This document shows, one piece after another, positions 8,794 through 16,538 of a stretch of 64,000 bases of DNA. The DNA is from Duganella margarita (GTDB taxonomy: Bacteria > Pseudomonadota > Gammaproteobacteria > Burkholderiales > Burkholderiaceae_D), in contig NZ_WWCS01000003.1 in assembly GCF_009857535.1 (NCBI RefSeq), positions 248,001 to 312,000 on the forward strand. Direction: 5' to 3'. The translations under genes were made by a program, and so were the position numbers. How positions within the stretch are numbered: position 1 is the first letter of the stretch; each line of letters opens with the position of its first letter. Under the pieces are notes generated by a model. That model worked only from the letters and a program-made list of their open reading frames with translations, was not told the DNA's origin and made no database searches.

Positions 8794-9996
8794 ATGCACG
8801 ATAATAATCTCCACCTCCCGTTCTGGGAAGGCTTCTCCATTTGGAATTTTGATTGCCGGGCCGATGGTGTCTGGATATCGCTGATCCCGTCATCTGAAAA
8901 GCCGCTGCGTTGTTCCGGTTGTGCCGCCGTTTGCCAGCAGATACATGGCAGGTATTGGCGAACCGTGCGCGACATGACGATGTTGGGCGAACCTGTTTGG
9001 CTACAAGTGCAATTGAGGCGTCTGCGTTGCGCGCGTTGTGGCAGTTGTTCCGAGCACGTGAGCTGGCTGGCACGGCATGCTCGCGTCACACGGCGCTTGG
9101 CCCAATTTGTCGCTTTATGGTGCGAGCGCCTGCCGGTGAGCCATGTGTGCAAGCTCACCGGTCTGCACTGGGAAACAGTGCGGCGGATTGAGCGTGAGCG
9201 GCTAGAGGGGCAATTGGCGGCTTTACCGGAGGCGCAGCCGACCCGATTGGCGATGGATGAATTTGCCCTGTTTAAAGGGCATCGCTATGCGACAGTGATT
9301 CTTGACGCCGATACGCGCCAAGTGCTTTGGGTTGGGGAAGGTCGCAGCCGTGAGGCTATTCGCCCCTTCTTCGCCTGGCTCGGTCCGCAGCGCTGCCGCC
9401 AGATAGAAGCGGTGGCTATGGACATGAATACGGCCTTCGATCTGGAAGTGCGCCAGCATTGCCCGCAGGCGCGGGTAGTGTATGACCTGTTCCACGTTGT
9501 CGCCAAGTACGGTCGGGAAGTCATTGATCGGGTAAGGGTAGACGAGGCGAATCGTCTACGGCACGACCGGCCCCAGCGGCAGGTCGTGAAACGATCACGC
9601 TGGCTGCTGCTGCGGAATAAGGAAAATGTCCCCGCCGACAAGCTGCCAAAACTGGAGGAGCTGCTGGCCGCCAACCAGGCACTGATGACAACCTACGTCA
9701 TGAAAGACAGTTTGAAGGAATTATGGCGGCCAACTGAGCCTTGGCAATGGCGCCGGGCCTGGAACAACTGGCTCAACATGGCTCGGGATAGCGCAATTGA
9801 GCCGCTGTGCCGATTCGGCAAGCGCCTGCAACCTTACTGGCGCGGCATCCTTGCAAGGATGCGCTGGCCGATGCACACCGGCCAACTTGAGGGCATTAAT
9901 AACCGAATCAAGGTGATGAAACGGATGGCTTACGGCTACCGTGACAGTGCATTTTTCTTCCTCAAGATCAAAGCGGCATTTCCCGGTAATCCGTGA
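8794..9996 (+). CDS. ISL3-family transposase
   Basis: The 400-residue product has the family layout: an N-terminal zinc-binding region with CxxC pairs ('CSGCAAVC' and 'CARCGSC'), a helix-turn-helix region ('VSHVCKLTGLHWETVRRIE'), and a DDE catalytic core. The acidic residues are the Asp in 'VILDADTRQVLW', the Asp in 'EAVAMDMNTAFDLEV' and the Glu in 'GQLEGINNRIKVMKR'. ATG at 8794 is chosen; the same frame is open upstream from a TTG at 8752. The stop codon (9994-9996) lies inside the right inverted repeat. There is no frameshift, so the enzyme should be active. Confidence 0.95.
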   Translation: MHDNNLHLPFWEGFSIWNFDCRADGVWISLIPSSEKPLRCSGCAAVCQQIHGRYWRTVRDMTMLGEPVWLQVQLRRLRCARCGSCSEHVSWLARHARVTRRLAQFVALWCERLPVSHVCKLTGLHWETVRRIERERLEGQLAALPEAQPTRLAMDEFALFKGHRYATVILDADTRQVLWVGEGRSREAIRPFFAWLGPQRCRQIEAVAMDMNTAFDLEVRQHCPQARVVYDLFHVVAKYGREVIDRVRVDEANRLRHDRPQRQVVKRSRWLLLRNKENVPADKLPKLEELLAANQALMTTYVMKDSLKELWRPTEPWQWRRAWNNWLNMARDSAIEPLCRFGKRLQPYWRGILARMRWPMHTGQLEGINNRIKVMKRMAYGYRDSAFFFLKIKAAFPGNP

Positions 9997-10002
9997 AGAA
10001 CC
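9988..10002 (-). repeat. IS right inverted repeat
   Basis: Complement of GGTTCTTCACGGATT; it contains the transposase stop codon. Confidence 0.95.
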
Positions 10003-10010
10003 TAAAATTA
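10003..10010. repeat. Target-site duplication, right copy
   Basis: TAAAATTA, identical to 8679-8686. Confidence 0.95.
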
Positions 10011-10224
10011 CCCCAACATTTACTCAGCAAATTCGGGCGTGGCAGCCCGTTAATTGCATTAACAAGTAGGTGCTTTCAGGGCCGGTTGCCCAGTCGTGGG
10101 CTCTGGCCTTGAGTGCTGGCAAGGCTGACTTGAGGTCGCGTATAGGCGTATCGAACTCCTCGAAAGTGCGTTGTACCTGATGCACCCCTCACGCATGAAG
10201 CCAGGCGCCGCGCCGCCACACCGC
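10011..10224. other. Non-coding stretch after the IS
   Basis: I see no convincing gene here. It holds two small hairpins: CGGGC/GCCCG (about 10034-10049, followed by TTAATT) and GCCCA/TGGGC (about 10088-10101). These may mark the end of an older transcript that was continuous before the IS arrived. Confidence 0.4.
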
Positions 10225-10485
10225 TTATCGGCGCAATGCATCAATCAGTTGTTTGGCCTCACCTAGCAGGATACCGATGCACTCGTCCCCGGTCGGGAAG
10301 CTGCGCCCTCCAGTGGTCAGCACTTGTATTCGCGGATCTACCCAGTGATCCGGATTTTCGCCCGGCAGCAACTCTGCCTCGGCGATGGCTGTGTACCGCG
10401 AGGGATGGTTGACCTTGCTGGCGATGTGGCTGCACCGAATGGTGATCTCCCAGCCTCGGTACGGCTCTTGGATGATAAGGGGCAT
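10225..10485 (-). CDS. Small hypothetical protein
   Basis: An 86-residue protein with no family I recognise. It begins 'MPLIIQEPYRGWEITIRC' and ends with a charged helix ('ILLGEAKQLIDALRR'), suggesting a small soluble cytoplasmic protein. The ATG at 10485 is chosen because AGAGG lies 6 bases upstream; the frame continues upstream to an ATG at 10548, but that start has no ribosome-binding site. It lies alone between the IS and the sensor kinase gene and is on the minus strand. Codon use is not obviously foreign. Confidence 0.55.
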   Translation of the reverse strand: MPLIIQEPYRGWEITIRCSHIASKVNHPSRYTAIAEAELLPGENPDHWVDPRIQVLTTGGRSFPTGDECIGILLGEAKQLIDALRR

Positions 10486-10665
10486 GGCCGGCCTCTGCAT
10501 TGTGTTGTGAATATTATTACGTATTTTGTCGGTTTGCATGATAGCCATTTGCTATCAAATCGAAAGGGCTTGCTATGAAGCGTTCACCGATGAAGCGCGT
10601 ACGGGCACGGCGTGCGGGTGGACGGAGGCACAAGGGCTTGACACGCTGCCTCCGCATCAGTTGCT

Positions 10666-13650
10666 TCACCGATAAGCCAGGCTCGCAGGAAGTTTCACCA
10701 CGATGGTCGTACCTTCGCCGCGCTTGCTGTGGATCGCCAGCTTGCCGCCGATGCGGGCGGCGCGCTCGTGCATGCCGGTCAGGCCCCAGTGGCGGTCGCG
10801 GTGTCCGGCCTGGCGCACCGCGTCATCGAGACCCTTGCCATGGTCGCGCACTTCCATGGTGAAGCTGGTGGCGCTGTAGGTCAGCTGCACCAGCACCTGC
10901 GCGCTGCCGGAATGGCGCAGCGCGTTGGTGACGGCTTCTCTGCCGATGGCAAACAGTTCGTCCCCGACCTCGACCTGCAATGCGCGTTGGGTACCCGACT
11001 CATGGAGCGAGAACTCCACGCCGTACTGGGTCGCTGCTGCGGCGCCGGCTTCTTTTAGCACCGGCGCCAGGGCGCTGCCACCGCCGTAATGCACGCGCAG
11101 GCCCATCAACTGGTCGCGGCCCTCGTCGGCCACGGTGTCGGCGGCGTCGAGTGCGGCATCGATCTGCTGCTGTACCGCAGCGTTCTTCGGCAGCACCGCC
11201 TTGATGCTGTGGAAGCGCAGGATCAAGCTCTGCACGCTTTGCAGGAAGGTGTCGTGCAGCGTGCGGGCGATGCGTTCGCGTTCCTCCAGGCGGGTGCGCA
11301 TGCGCTCGACGGCGCGCGCGGTCAGATAGGCTAGCCGTCGCAGGTACAGCAGGTAGACGCCGCCCGCCAGCAGGGCCGCGCACAGCAGTTTGAACCAGAG
11401 CGTCTGGTAAAACGCCGGCGCGATATGAAAGCTCAGGCTGGCAGGCGCAACGCTCCACAAGCCGTCTTCGTTGGCCGCCATCACCTCGAAACGGTAGTCG
11501 CCCGGGCCGAGGTTGGTGTAGAACGCCTGGCGCAGGGCGCCGGCGTCCTGCCAGTCATGGTCCTGTCCGATCAGCCGGGTACGGAAGCGTGCCCGCTCAG
11601 GGATCGACAGCACGGCGGCGGTGAAGTCGATGCGCAGATTGTGGGTGCCCTGCGGCAGGCCGAGGCCGTTGACGGCGGGGTAATGCCGGTTGTTGACGCT
11701 GAACGCGGTGATCAGCGGCGTCGGCCTGACCGGATTGCGGGAAATGTGGCGCGGATCGATCCAGCCAACGCTGCTGGAGGTGGCGTACCACAGGCGGCCG
11801 TCACCGGCTTCAATCAGGCTGTCGGAAGCCACCGACGCGGTCGCGCCTTCATGGCCGTCCAGGTATCCGAAGCGCTCGGTAGTGACCCGGTCCAGGTCGC
11901 CGGCTAACGCACTGGCCACGTCGGCGGCGCCGATCCGGACCAGGCCGTCGGGTCCATGCAGCCACAGTTCACCCTGTGCCGTCTGCACGATGCCGGACAC
12001 GCCGCTGAACGGCGCTCCATTGCTGTCATACAGCGGGATGAAGCGGCCATTGCGCCAGTGCGCCAGCCCCAGCTCGCCACCGATCCACAGCGTGCCCTGG
12101 CCGCTGAACATGGTCGTCACGCTGCCGAGCGTCAGGCCGTCGGCAGGGCCGAATTGCCGCAGTTTGCCGTGGTCCAGCATGGTGATGGCGTTGTTGGTGT
12201 AGCCGAACCAGATCCTGCCCTGAGCATCGCGGTGCACCGAGAGGGCGGTGCGTTCGGTCAGCGCGGCATGGCCGCCGCCGGCCCGCCAGACGCCGTCCTT
12301 GAAGGTGTGGACGCCGCGCCGCAGGATGGATAACCATAGCTGGCCATCGTCCCCCATCGCCATCGCCTGCACCGGCTGTTGTATCAGGTGCGGCGCCAGC
12401 GGCCATCGGCGCAGCTTGCCATCACGGCGGCTCCACACCTCATGCGGGTTGCCAAACCACAGTGTGCCGTCAGTGGCGCGCGTGCTGGCGGTGGCGGACG
12501 GCATGGGGCTGGCGATGCGCCGGCCATCCCCCGCGATGGCGAAGGTCGGCGGCGATAGCGCCTGCCGCGACGAGTGGCTGTTGATCCAGACTTCGCCGTC
12601 GGGGCCGGCCGTGAGGACGAAGTCGGTGCTGCCTTCGGGCATTGCCTGCACCGACAGATGGTTTTCCCGTATCCGGTCGATGCCGTTTTCCGTCATGAAC
12701 CAGAGATTGCCCTCGCGGTCGTCGAACGGCGGCGTGAAGATGCGCGCGGCGCTGAACTGGTAGGGCGCCAGGAATTGCTGCTTCAGTACCAAGTCGGGGG
12801 TGTACAGCCGCATGCCGTCGCCGGGGCCGATCCACCAGCCATTGCGGCGATCCCGGTGGATGCTGTAGGGCAGGCCGCCGCTGGCCGGCAGCCGCAGTGG
12901 CGACGAGGTTTCGGTGACGGGGTTGAACATCCTCGGCGTTTCGCCGAATTTCATCACGATCACCCTGCCATCGACATGGACCTGGCTGGCCAGCATGCTG
13001 CCCGCCGCGTCGACTTTGCGGAAGCGATGCGTGCCAGGCACGCCGCGAAACAAGCCAGCGGGGTGGGTGATCAACAGACCGCCGTCGTGCAGGAGGTTGA
13101 TGGAGGGGCGCTCGCCGGCCGGCAGGCCATCATCCGGCAGCACCTGGCGCCAGCGCGCGCCGTCCAGCCAGTAAATCCCGGCATGGCTCGACATCCACAG
13201 CGTGCCGTCGGCGGTCTGGATGAATTCCAGGATGCGGCTGGCCGGCACGCCTTGCGCCACGCCGTAGTGCCGCACCGTGCCGTGCTCGAACACGCTGATG
13301 CCGCCGGCGTTATAGCCGACCCACAGCGCATCGCCGAACAGGGCCAGCGCCTGCACATTGGGCGACAGCAGCTTGTTGCCGCTGATCTCGTCGATACGCT
13401 CGAAGCGCACACCGTCGAAGCGGAACAGGCCGTTGGATGCACCAAACCACAGCATGCCGTTGCGGTCCTGCAGCATGGTGCCGGCGTCGGACGGCGCGCC
13501 GTCCCGCGCTGTCCAGGCGGTATGCGACAAGTTGGATTGCCAGAACGGTAGCCCTTCAATGGCTGACGCGCAGGACTCGAAGGCGGCCGTCGCCAGCAGC
13601 GCACAGACACAGACCCGCAGCCGGGCCCACCGATGTGAAGCAACAAGCAT
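10666..13650 (-). CDS. Two-component sensor histidine kinase with periplasmic beta-propeller sensor
   Basis: A 994-residue membrane sensor kinase. After a signal peptide (about 1-30) comes a long propeller region (about 35-680) of repeats with the pattern 'G.LWFG....L.R.DG', such as 'RNGMLWFGASNGLFRFDG'. A Y_Y_Y-type domain follows (about 680-745, 'RLIGQDHDWQDAGALRQAFYTNL'), then one membrane helix (751-770), a HisKA_3 dimerisation domain with the phospho-accepting His799 in 'RTLHDTFLQ', and an ATPase domain with Asn909 ('EAVTNALRH') and the 'DHGKG' loop (936-940). Such proteins usually act with a NarL/LuxR-type response regulator; none is next to it, so it is an orphan here. The ligand is unknown; many relatives sense carbohydrates. 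Confidence 0.92.
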   Translation of the reverse strand: MLVASHRWARLRVCVCALLATAAFESCASAIEGLPFWQSNLSHTAWTARDGAPSDAGTMLQDRNGMLWFGASNGLFRFDGVRFERIDEISGNKLLSPNVQALALFGDALWVGYNAGGISVFEHGTVRHYGVAQGVPASRILEFIQTADGTLWMSSHAGIYWLDGARWRQVLPDDGLPAGERPSINLLHDGGLLITHPAGLFRGVPGTHRFRKVDAAGSMLASQVHVDGRVIVMKFGETPRMFNPVTETSSPLRLPASGGLPYSIHRDRRNGWWIGPGDGMRLYTPDLVLKQQFLAPYQFSAARIFTPPFDDREGNLWFMTENGIDRIRENHLSVQAMPEGSTDFVLTAGPDGEVWINSHSSRQALSPPTFAIAGDGRRIASPMPSATASTRATDGTLWFGNPHEVWSRRDGKLRRWPLAPHLIQQPVQAMAMGDDGQLWLSILRRGVHTFKDGVWRAGGGHAALTERTALSVHRDAQGRIWFGYTNNAITMLDHGKLRQFGPADGLTLGSVTTMFSGQGTLWIGGELGLAHWRNGRFIPLYDSNGAPFSGVSGIVQTAQGELWLHGPDGLVRIGAADVASALAGDLDRVTTERFGYLDGHEGATASVASDSLIEAGDGRLWYATSSSVGWIDPRHISRNPVRPTPLITAFSVNNRHYPAVNGLGLPQGTHNLRIDFTAAVLSIPERARFRTRLIGQDHDWQDAGALRQAFYTNLGPGDYRFEVMAANEDGLWSVAPASLSFHIAPAFYQTLWFKLLCAALLAGGVYLLYLRRLAYLTARAVERMRTRLEERERIARTLHDTFLQSVQSLILRFHSIKAVLPKNAAVQQQIDAALDAADTVADEGRDQLMGLRVHYGGGSALAPVLKEAGAAAATQYGVEFSLHESGTQRALQVEVGDELFAIGREAVTNALRHSGSAQVLVQLTYSATSFTMEVRDHGKGLDDAVRQAGHRDRHWGLTGMHERAARIGGKLAIHSKRGEGTTIVVKLPASLAYR

Positions 13651-13796
13651 CCTGTAATCGCATTAAATGTCGGAAACGCAACAGCCTACAGCATCAAGTT
13701 TTTTTGTTCAATGCCAGATAATGCAAGTCAGATTTGGTCGGTGACTTCTGGTTTGTCCGGCGATGTCGAGCTCGCGCTCCGCCGCATGCCCTGGCG

Positions 13797-14375
13797 TCAT
13801 GGACATAATGCGCTGCCCGGTTGAAAACCCAGTGCTTCCGCCTTGGCGATGGTAATCGCCTGCGGCAGCGGGAAGCTGAGGCCCGTCAAAGGAAACAGCG
13901 GCTGGTAGTTCACCTTGCCGCAGTCGGCACCGTCCGGCGCGCACACACGCACCCGCACGAAGCGGATGCAACTGGCGCCGTAGGGGTTGGCCGCGCACTG
14001 GATGCGGGCCCGCGCCGGACAGGCCGGCAGGCTGGCGGCCGGCATCTCCGTCATGCTCATGCTGCCGCTGGCGGCGCGCGTCAGCGACAGATAATCGATG
14101 CGGATATGCGCATCGGTCACCGGCTCCCCCATCAGCAGTGTTCCGGCCGTATCGCGCAGCACGGCTGCCTGGCGGATGTGCGCCATCACCGCCGGATCGC
14201 TGAAGTCGCTGACGGCGGCGGCAGCGGCGGCGCGGCGCGTGGCCTCCTGCAGCGTGTGCAGCAGGTACAGCGCGCGCGCCATTTCGATGATGAAGAACAG
14301 CGCGCTGAAGAACACCACCGCGCACAGGGCGAATTCGGCGGCGGTGGCGCCGCGCTGGCGGTCAGTTGCCCACAT
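13797..14375 (-). CDS. TadE-like pseudopilin / pilus assembly protein (third of three)
   Basis: A 192-residue protein starting 'MWATDRQRGATAAEFALC' and followed by a single hydrophobic helix, the signature of TadE/TadF-type minor pseudopilins. The rest is predicted to be periplasmic, with several Cys residues that may form disulphides. The ATG at 14375 lies inside the end of the preceding gene (14-bp overlap), and it places the hydrophobic segment close to the N-terminus as usual. It is the last gene of a three-gene minus-strand unit. No Tad ATPase, secretin or prepilin peptidase lies in the window. Confidence 0.8.
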   Translation of the reverse strand: MWATDRQRGATAAEFALCAVVFFSALFFIIEMARALYLLHTLQEATRRAAAAAAVSDFSDPAVMAHIRQAAVLRDTAGTLLMGEPVTDAHIRIDYLSLTRAASGSMSMTEMPAASLPACPARARIQCAANPYGASCIRFVRVRVCAPDGADCGKVNYQPLFPLTGLSFPLPQAITIAKAEALGFQPGSALCP

Positions 14376-14799
14376 AGCGCATGTTTTGCGTGGCCGAGAT
14401 GGTCTGGTCGACCAGTTCCGGCGCATAACCGTAGAAGTTGTTGTGCACTTTGATCTGCACGCCCACGGCGACCATCGACGGCACGCTCAGGCCGCCGCAC
14501 TCGAGGCCGTCGCAGCTGACCGTCACCAGCAGCTTGTACGGCGTCAGCACACTCAGTTCCTGCTGCACGATCGCCTTGGTCACGGCCACTTCATACACCG
14601 CCGCGTCGCTGTTCTGCATGTTGAGCATGCTGACACCGGACAGGTAGCGCGCCGCGTCGTGCGTGGCTTTCTGCGCCACTTCATAGTTGTACAGCAGGCG
14701 GCCGTAGAACAGCAGCGTGGCCGCCACCGGGAACAGAAAGGCCAGCGTCAACGCCAGCTCCAGCGCCACCGCGCCGCGTTGCCTGCGCGCCCGCATCAT
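14362..14799 (-). CDS. TadE-like pseudopilin (second of three)
   Basis: A 145-residue protein starting 'MMRARRQRGAVALELALTL' and continuing into one membrane helix ('AFLFPVAATLLFYGRLLY'). The basic lead, the 'RG.ALE' motif and the helix are the TadE signature. The start overlaps the stop of the upstream Tad gene by 4 bases (ATGA), so translation is probably coupled. The remainder is a periplasmic domain with two Cys residues close together ('SCDGLECGG'). Confidence 0.85.
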   Translation of the reverse strand: MMRARRQRGAVALELALTLAFLFPVAATLLFYGRLLYNYEVAQKATHDAARYLSGVSMLNMQNSDAAVYEVAVTKAIVQQELSVLTPYKLLVTVSCDGLECGGLSVPSMVAVGVQIKVHNNFYGYAPELVDQTISATQNMRYVGN

Positions 14800-16268
14800 G
14801 GCTGCAACTCCACCGCGCCGCTTAACGTCGACAGCGGCAGCGCGCCGGCGAATTCCGCGTTCAGACTGGTGCTGGTGGCCGGCACCGTCATGAAGAAGCG
14901 CCCCACGCCCAGCACGCTGGCGCTGGTGATCGCGCCGGCCGCCACCGGGCAGGCCAGCAGCGCCACGTTGAGCACGCGCCGGTTGGTCACGCCCGGCTGG
15001 TGGTCGACGCCCGGCGCGAGGAAGGTGGCGCCGGTCAGCTGCAGATATGGCGTCGAGGTGGCCGGCGACGACGCCGGATAGCCGCTGGACGATGGCGGGT
15101 CCGGCGTGTAGAGCTTGCTCCAGGAGGTGGTGGCGAAGCCGCTGTAGCCGCCGGCCGGCTCCACCGGCTGCGCGCTGTAGGCGCTGTAGGGGACGGCGTG
15201 GGCATACGCCCACAGCGGCCCGTACAGCGCCGCTTTGTTGCTGGCGTCGCCGGGCAACGGATCGGCGCGGGTCCACAGCTTGCCGCCGCTGGTCCAGCTG
15301 GCGGCGCTTTGCGTGATGGCGGCCGGCGCCATCCAGCTCAGGGTGGCTTTGTCGTAGGGCATGATGTTGCTGTCCGGCGGCGCGCCTTCCGCCGTGCAGG
15401 CGTGGTCGGCGTAGTCGTCGAAGCGCGAGTTCAGGTGGTGGTACAGGGCGGCCAGCGGAAAGCCGCGCTGCAGCGTCAGCGTGCCGCCGCCGATGGTCGG
15501 CAGCGGCACCTGGCCGGCGCACACGAAAGGGCCGACCACGTCGGTGGCGAAGTGGCTCGCCAGGCCGGTGACGCCGGGCGGGGCCAGCGGATCGATCAGG
15601 AAATGCTCCGGCGTGACGCCGCTGGCATTGAGGTTCATCAGGTCATAGGCGACGCCGCGCCGGAAGCCGTATTCCACCAGTTCGTTGTAGCTGGCGTTGC
15701 CGGGCACATTGGCGCGCGACGCCGCGGGCGTGGTCGACTGCGCGCAGATCGCCAGCGGCGTCAGCGCCGTCGACACGCGGCCGGCCACCGCGCGCGCCGC
15801 CGTGCCGGCGCTGTGCGGGCCGTTGTCGGCGGCGCGGATGAACAAGGTCGACACCAGGCCGATATCGGCCTTGAGCTTGCTCGTATCGACCTTGGCGACC
15901 ATGATGCTGGCCGGTGCGGCTTGTGCGGCCGCTTCGTCGAGCCAGCTGGCGTCCGGCGTGGCGGCCGTGGCGGCGAAGCGCAGCGCGTCGCTGTTCCACG
16001 TGACCAGCCGGCGGCTGTACTGGTAGCGGTAGGTGGCGGCGACGTCGGCGGCGGCCGTCACTGCATTGGCAACGCCGCCGGCAGTGCCGTTCAGTTCGCG
16101 CGCGGCGGCCAGCGCGGCGGCGTCGGCCAGCGCCTGCAGTTCGGCCTTGCGGTTGTACAGCATGGCCAGGTCCAGCGCCATGCCCACCATGGCCACCATG
16201 CCGAGCGCCATGACGCAGCAAATGATGGCGATCACGCCCCGCTGGCGGGGCCGGCTGGTGGCACACAT
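14796..16268 (-). CDS. TadG-like pilus assembly protein (first of three)
   Basis: A 490-residue protein with a short basic lead ('MCATSRPRQRGVIAI'), one membrane helix, then 'DLAMLYNRKAELQALADAAALAAA', the conserved Tad/TadG N-terminal module. The long C-terminal part is periplasmic or surface-exposed and rich in Ala, Ser and Pro. GGAGAAG precedes the ATG. It is the first gene of the three-gene unit; the family acts in biogenesis of Flp/Tad adhesive pili. The rest of the machinery must be encoded elsewhere. Confidence 0.85.
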   Translation of the reverse strand: MCATSRPRQRGVIAIICCVMALGMVAMVGMALDLAMLYNRKAELQALADAAALAAARELNGTAGGVANAVTAAADVAATYRYQYSRRLVTWNSDALRFAATAATPDASWLDEAAAQAAPASIMVAKVDTSKLKADIGLVSTLFIRAADNGPHSAGTAARAVAGRVSTALTPLAICAQSTTPAASRANVPGNASYNELVEYGFRRGVAYDLMNLNASGVTPEHFLIDPLAPPGVTGLASHFATDVVGPFVCAGQVPLPTIGGGTLTLQRGFPLAALYHHLNSRFDDYADHACTAEGAPPDSNIMPYDKATLSWMAPAAITQSAASWTSGGKLWTRADPLPGDASNKAALYGPLWAYAHAVPYSAYSAQPVEPAGGYSGFATTSWSKLYTPDPPSSSGYPASSPATSTPYLQLTGATFLAPGVDHQPGVTNRRVLNVALLACPVAAGAITSASVLGVGRFFMTVPATSTSLNAEFAGALPLSTLSGAVELQP

Positions 16269-16358
16269 GCGCTTCTCCCGACGTTGTACTGCTAGATTTT
16301 ATCCAGCAGGAAATATTCGCAATTGATGCGGCGCAAGGCGGCGCGGTTCGGCTTTCCG

Positions 16359-16388
16359 TTGACACTCAAAATCATTGGATGCTATATT
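16359..16388 (+). promoter_or_regulatory. Strong sigma-70 promoter before the glucan locus
   Basis: A perfect TTGACA (16359-16364) and TATATT (16383-16388) are 18 bp apart. Expected transcription start is near 16395, at the edge of the LacI operator. Confidence 0.75.
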
Positions 16389-16397
16389 TGTCGCGGG

Positions 16398-16415
16398 ATT
16401 GGGAACGTTTCCAAT
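16398..16415. promoter_or_regulatory. LacI-family operator O1
   Basis: ATTGGGAACGTTTCCAAT is an 18-bp palindrome with a CG centre and one mismatched pair. It fits the LacI/GalR operator form and matches the second site at 18944-18957. It starts right at the expected transcription start of the TTGACA/TATATT promoter, where a bound repressor would block initiation. Confidence 0.8.
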
Positions 16416-16455
16416 TTTGTTTGGCGCATTGTTCGTCTCTTCGCCCCGCGAAGTT

Positions 16456-16485
16456 GCCGGCGCCTCGGGCGGCGCCGGCTTTTTT
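16456..16485 (+). terminator. Terminator upstream of the sugar-binding protein gene
   Basis: Perfect 9-bp stem GCCGGCGCC/GGCGCCGGC (16456-16464 and 16471-16479) with a 6-base loop and six T. It points in the plus direction, yet no plus-strand gene lies upstream for more than 5 kb, so it must end a transcript that begins at the promoter just before it. Confidence 0.85.
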
Positions 16486-16538
16486 GCCGCCGGAACACGG
16501 TAGTATGAGATCTGTACAAAAAAATACACGGAGACGGA

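Larger units (their letters stand above)
8687..10002 (+). mobile_element. ISL3-family insertion sequence, complete
   Basis: The 1316-bp element is bounded by inverted repeats that begin GGTTCTTCACGGATT: left end at 8687-8701 and its complement at 9988-10002, with 15 matching bases. A perfect 8-bp direct repeat (TAAAATTA) flanks it. One transposase gene fills the element. The intact ends, intact transposase and perfect duplication indicate a recent and possibly still mobile insertion, just beyond the terminator of tRNA-Pro. Confidence 0.97.
16395..16485 (+). ncRNA. Candidate LacI-controlled leader RNA or small RNA
   Basis: A promoter at 16359-16388 would start a transcript near 16395 that meets a strong terminator ending at 16485, giving an RNA of about 90 bases. 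It would contain a small hairpin (CTTCG/CGAAG, about 16439-16453) and the terminator hairpin. No open reading frame of note lies in it. It may be an independent small RNA repressed by the LacI protein, or an attenuated leader of the sugar-binding protein gene at 16539. This is inference from signals only. Confidence 0.4.

Noticed and set aside
10059..10244. Small minus-strand frame of 61 codons after the IS
   Set aside because: No ribosome-binding site, Cys/Arg-rich mixed composition and overlap with the better-supported small gene at 10225-10485.
10575..10862. Arg-rich plus-strand frame starting MKRSPMKRVRARRAGG
   Set aside because: Most of it lies antisense to the end of the sensor kinase gene; no ribosome-binding site and no family likeness.
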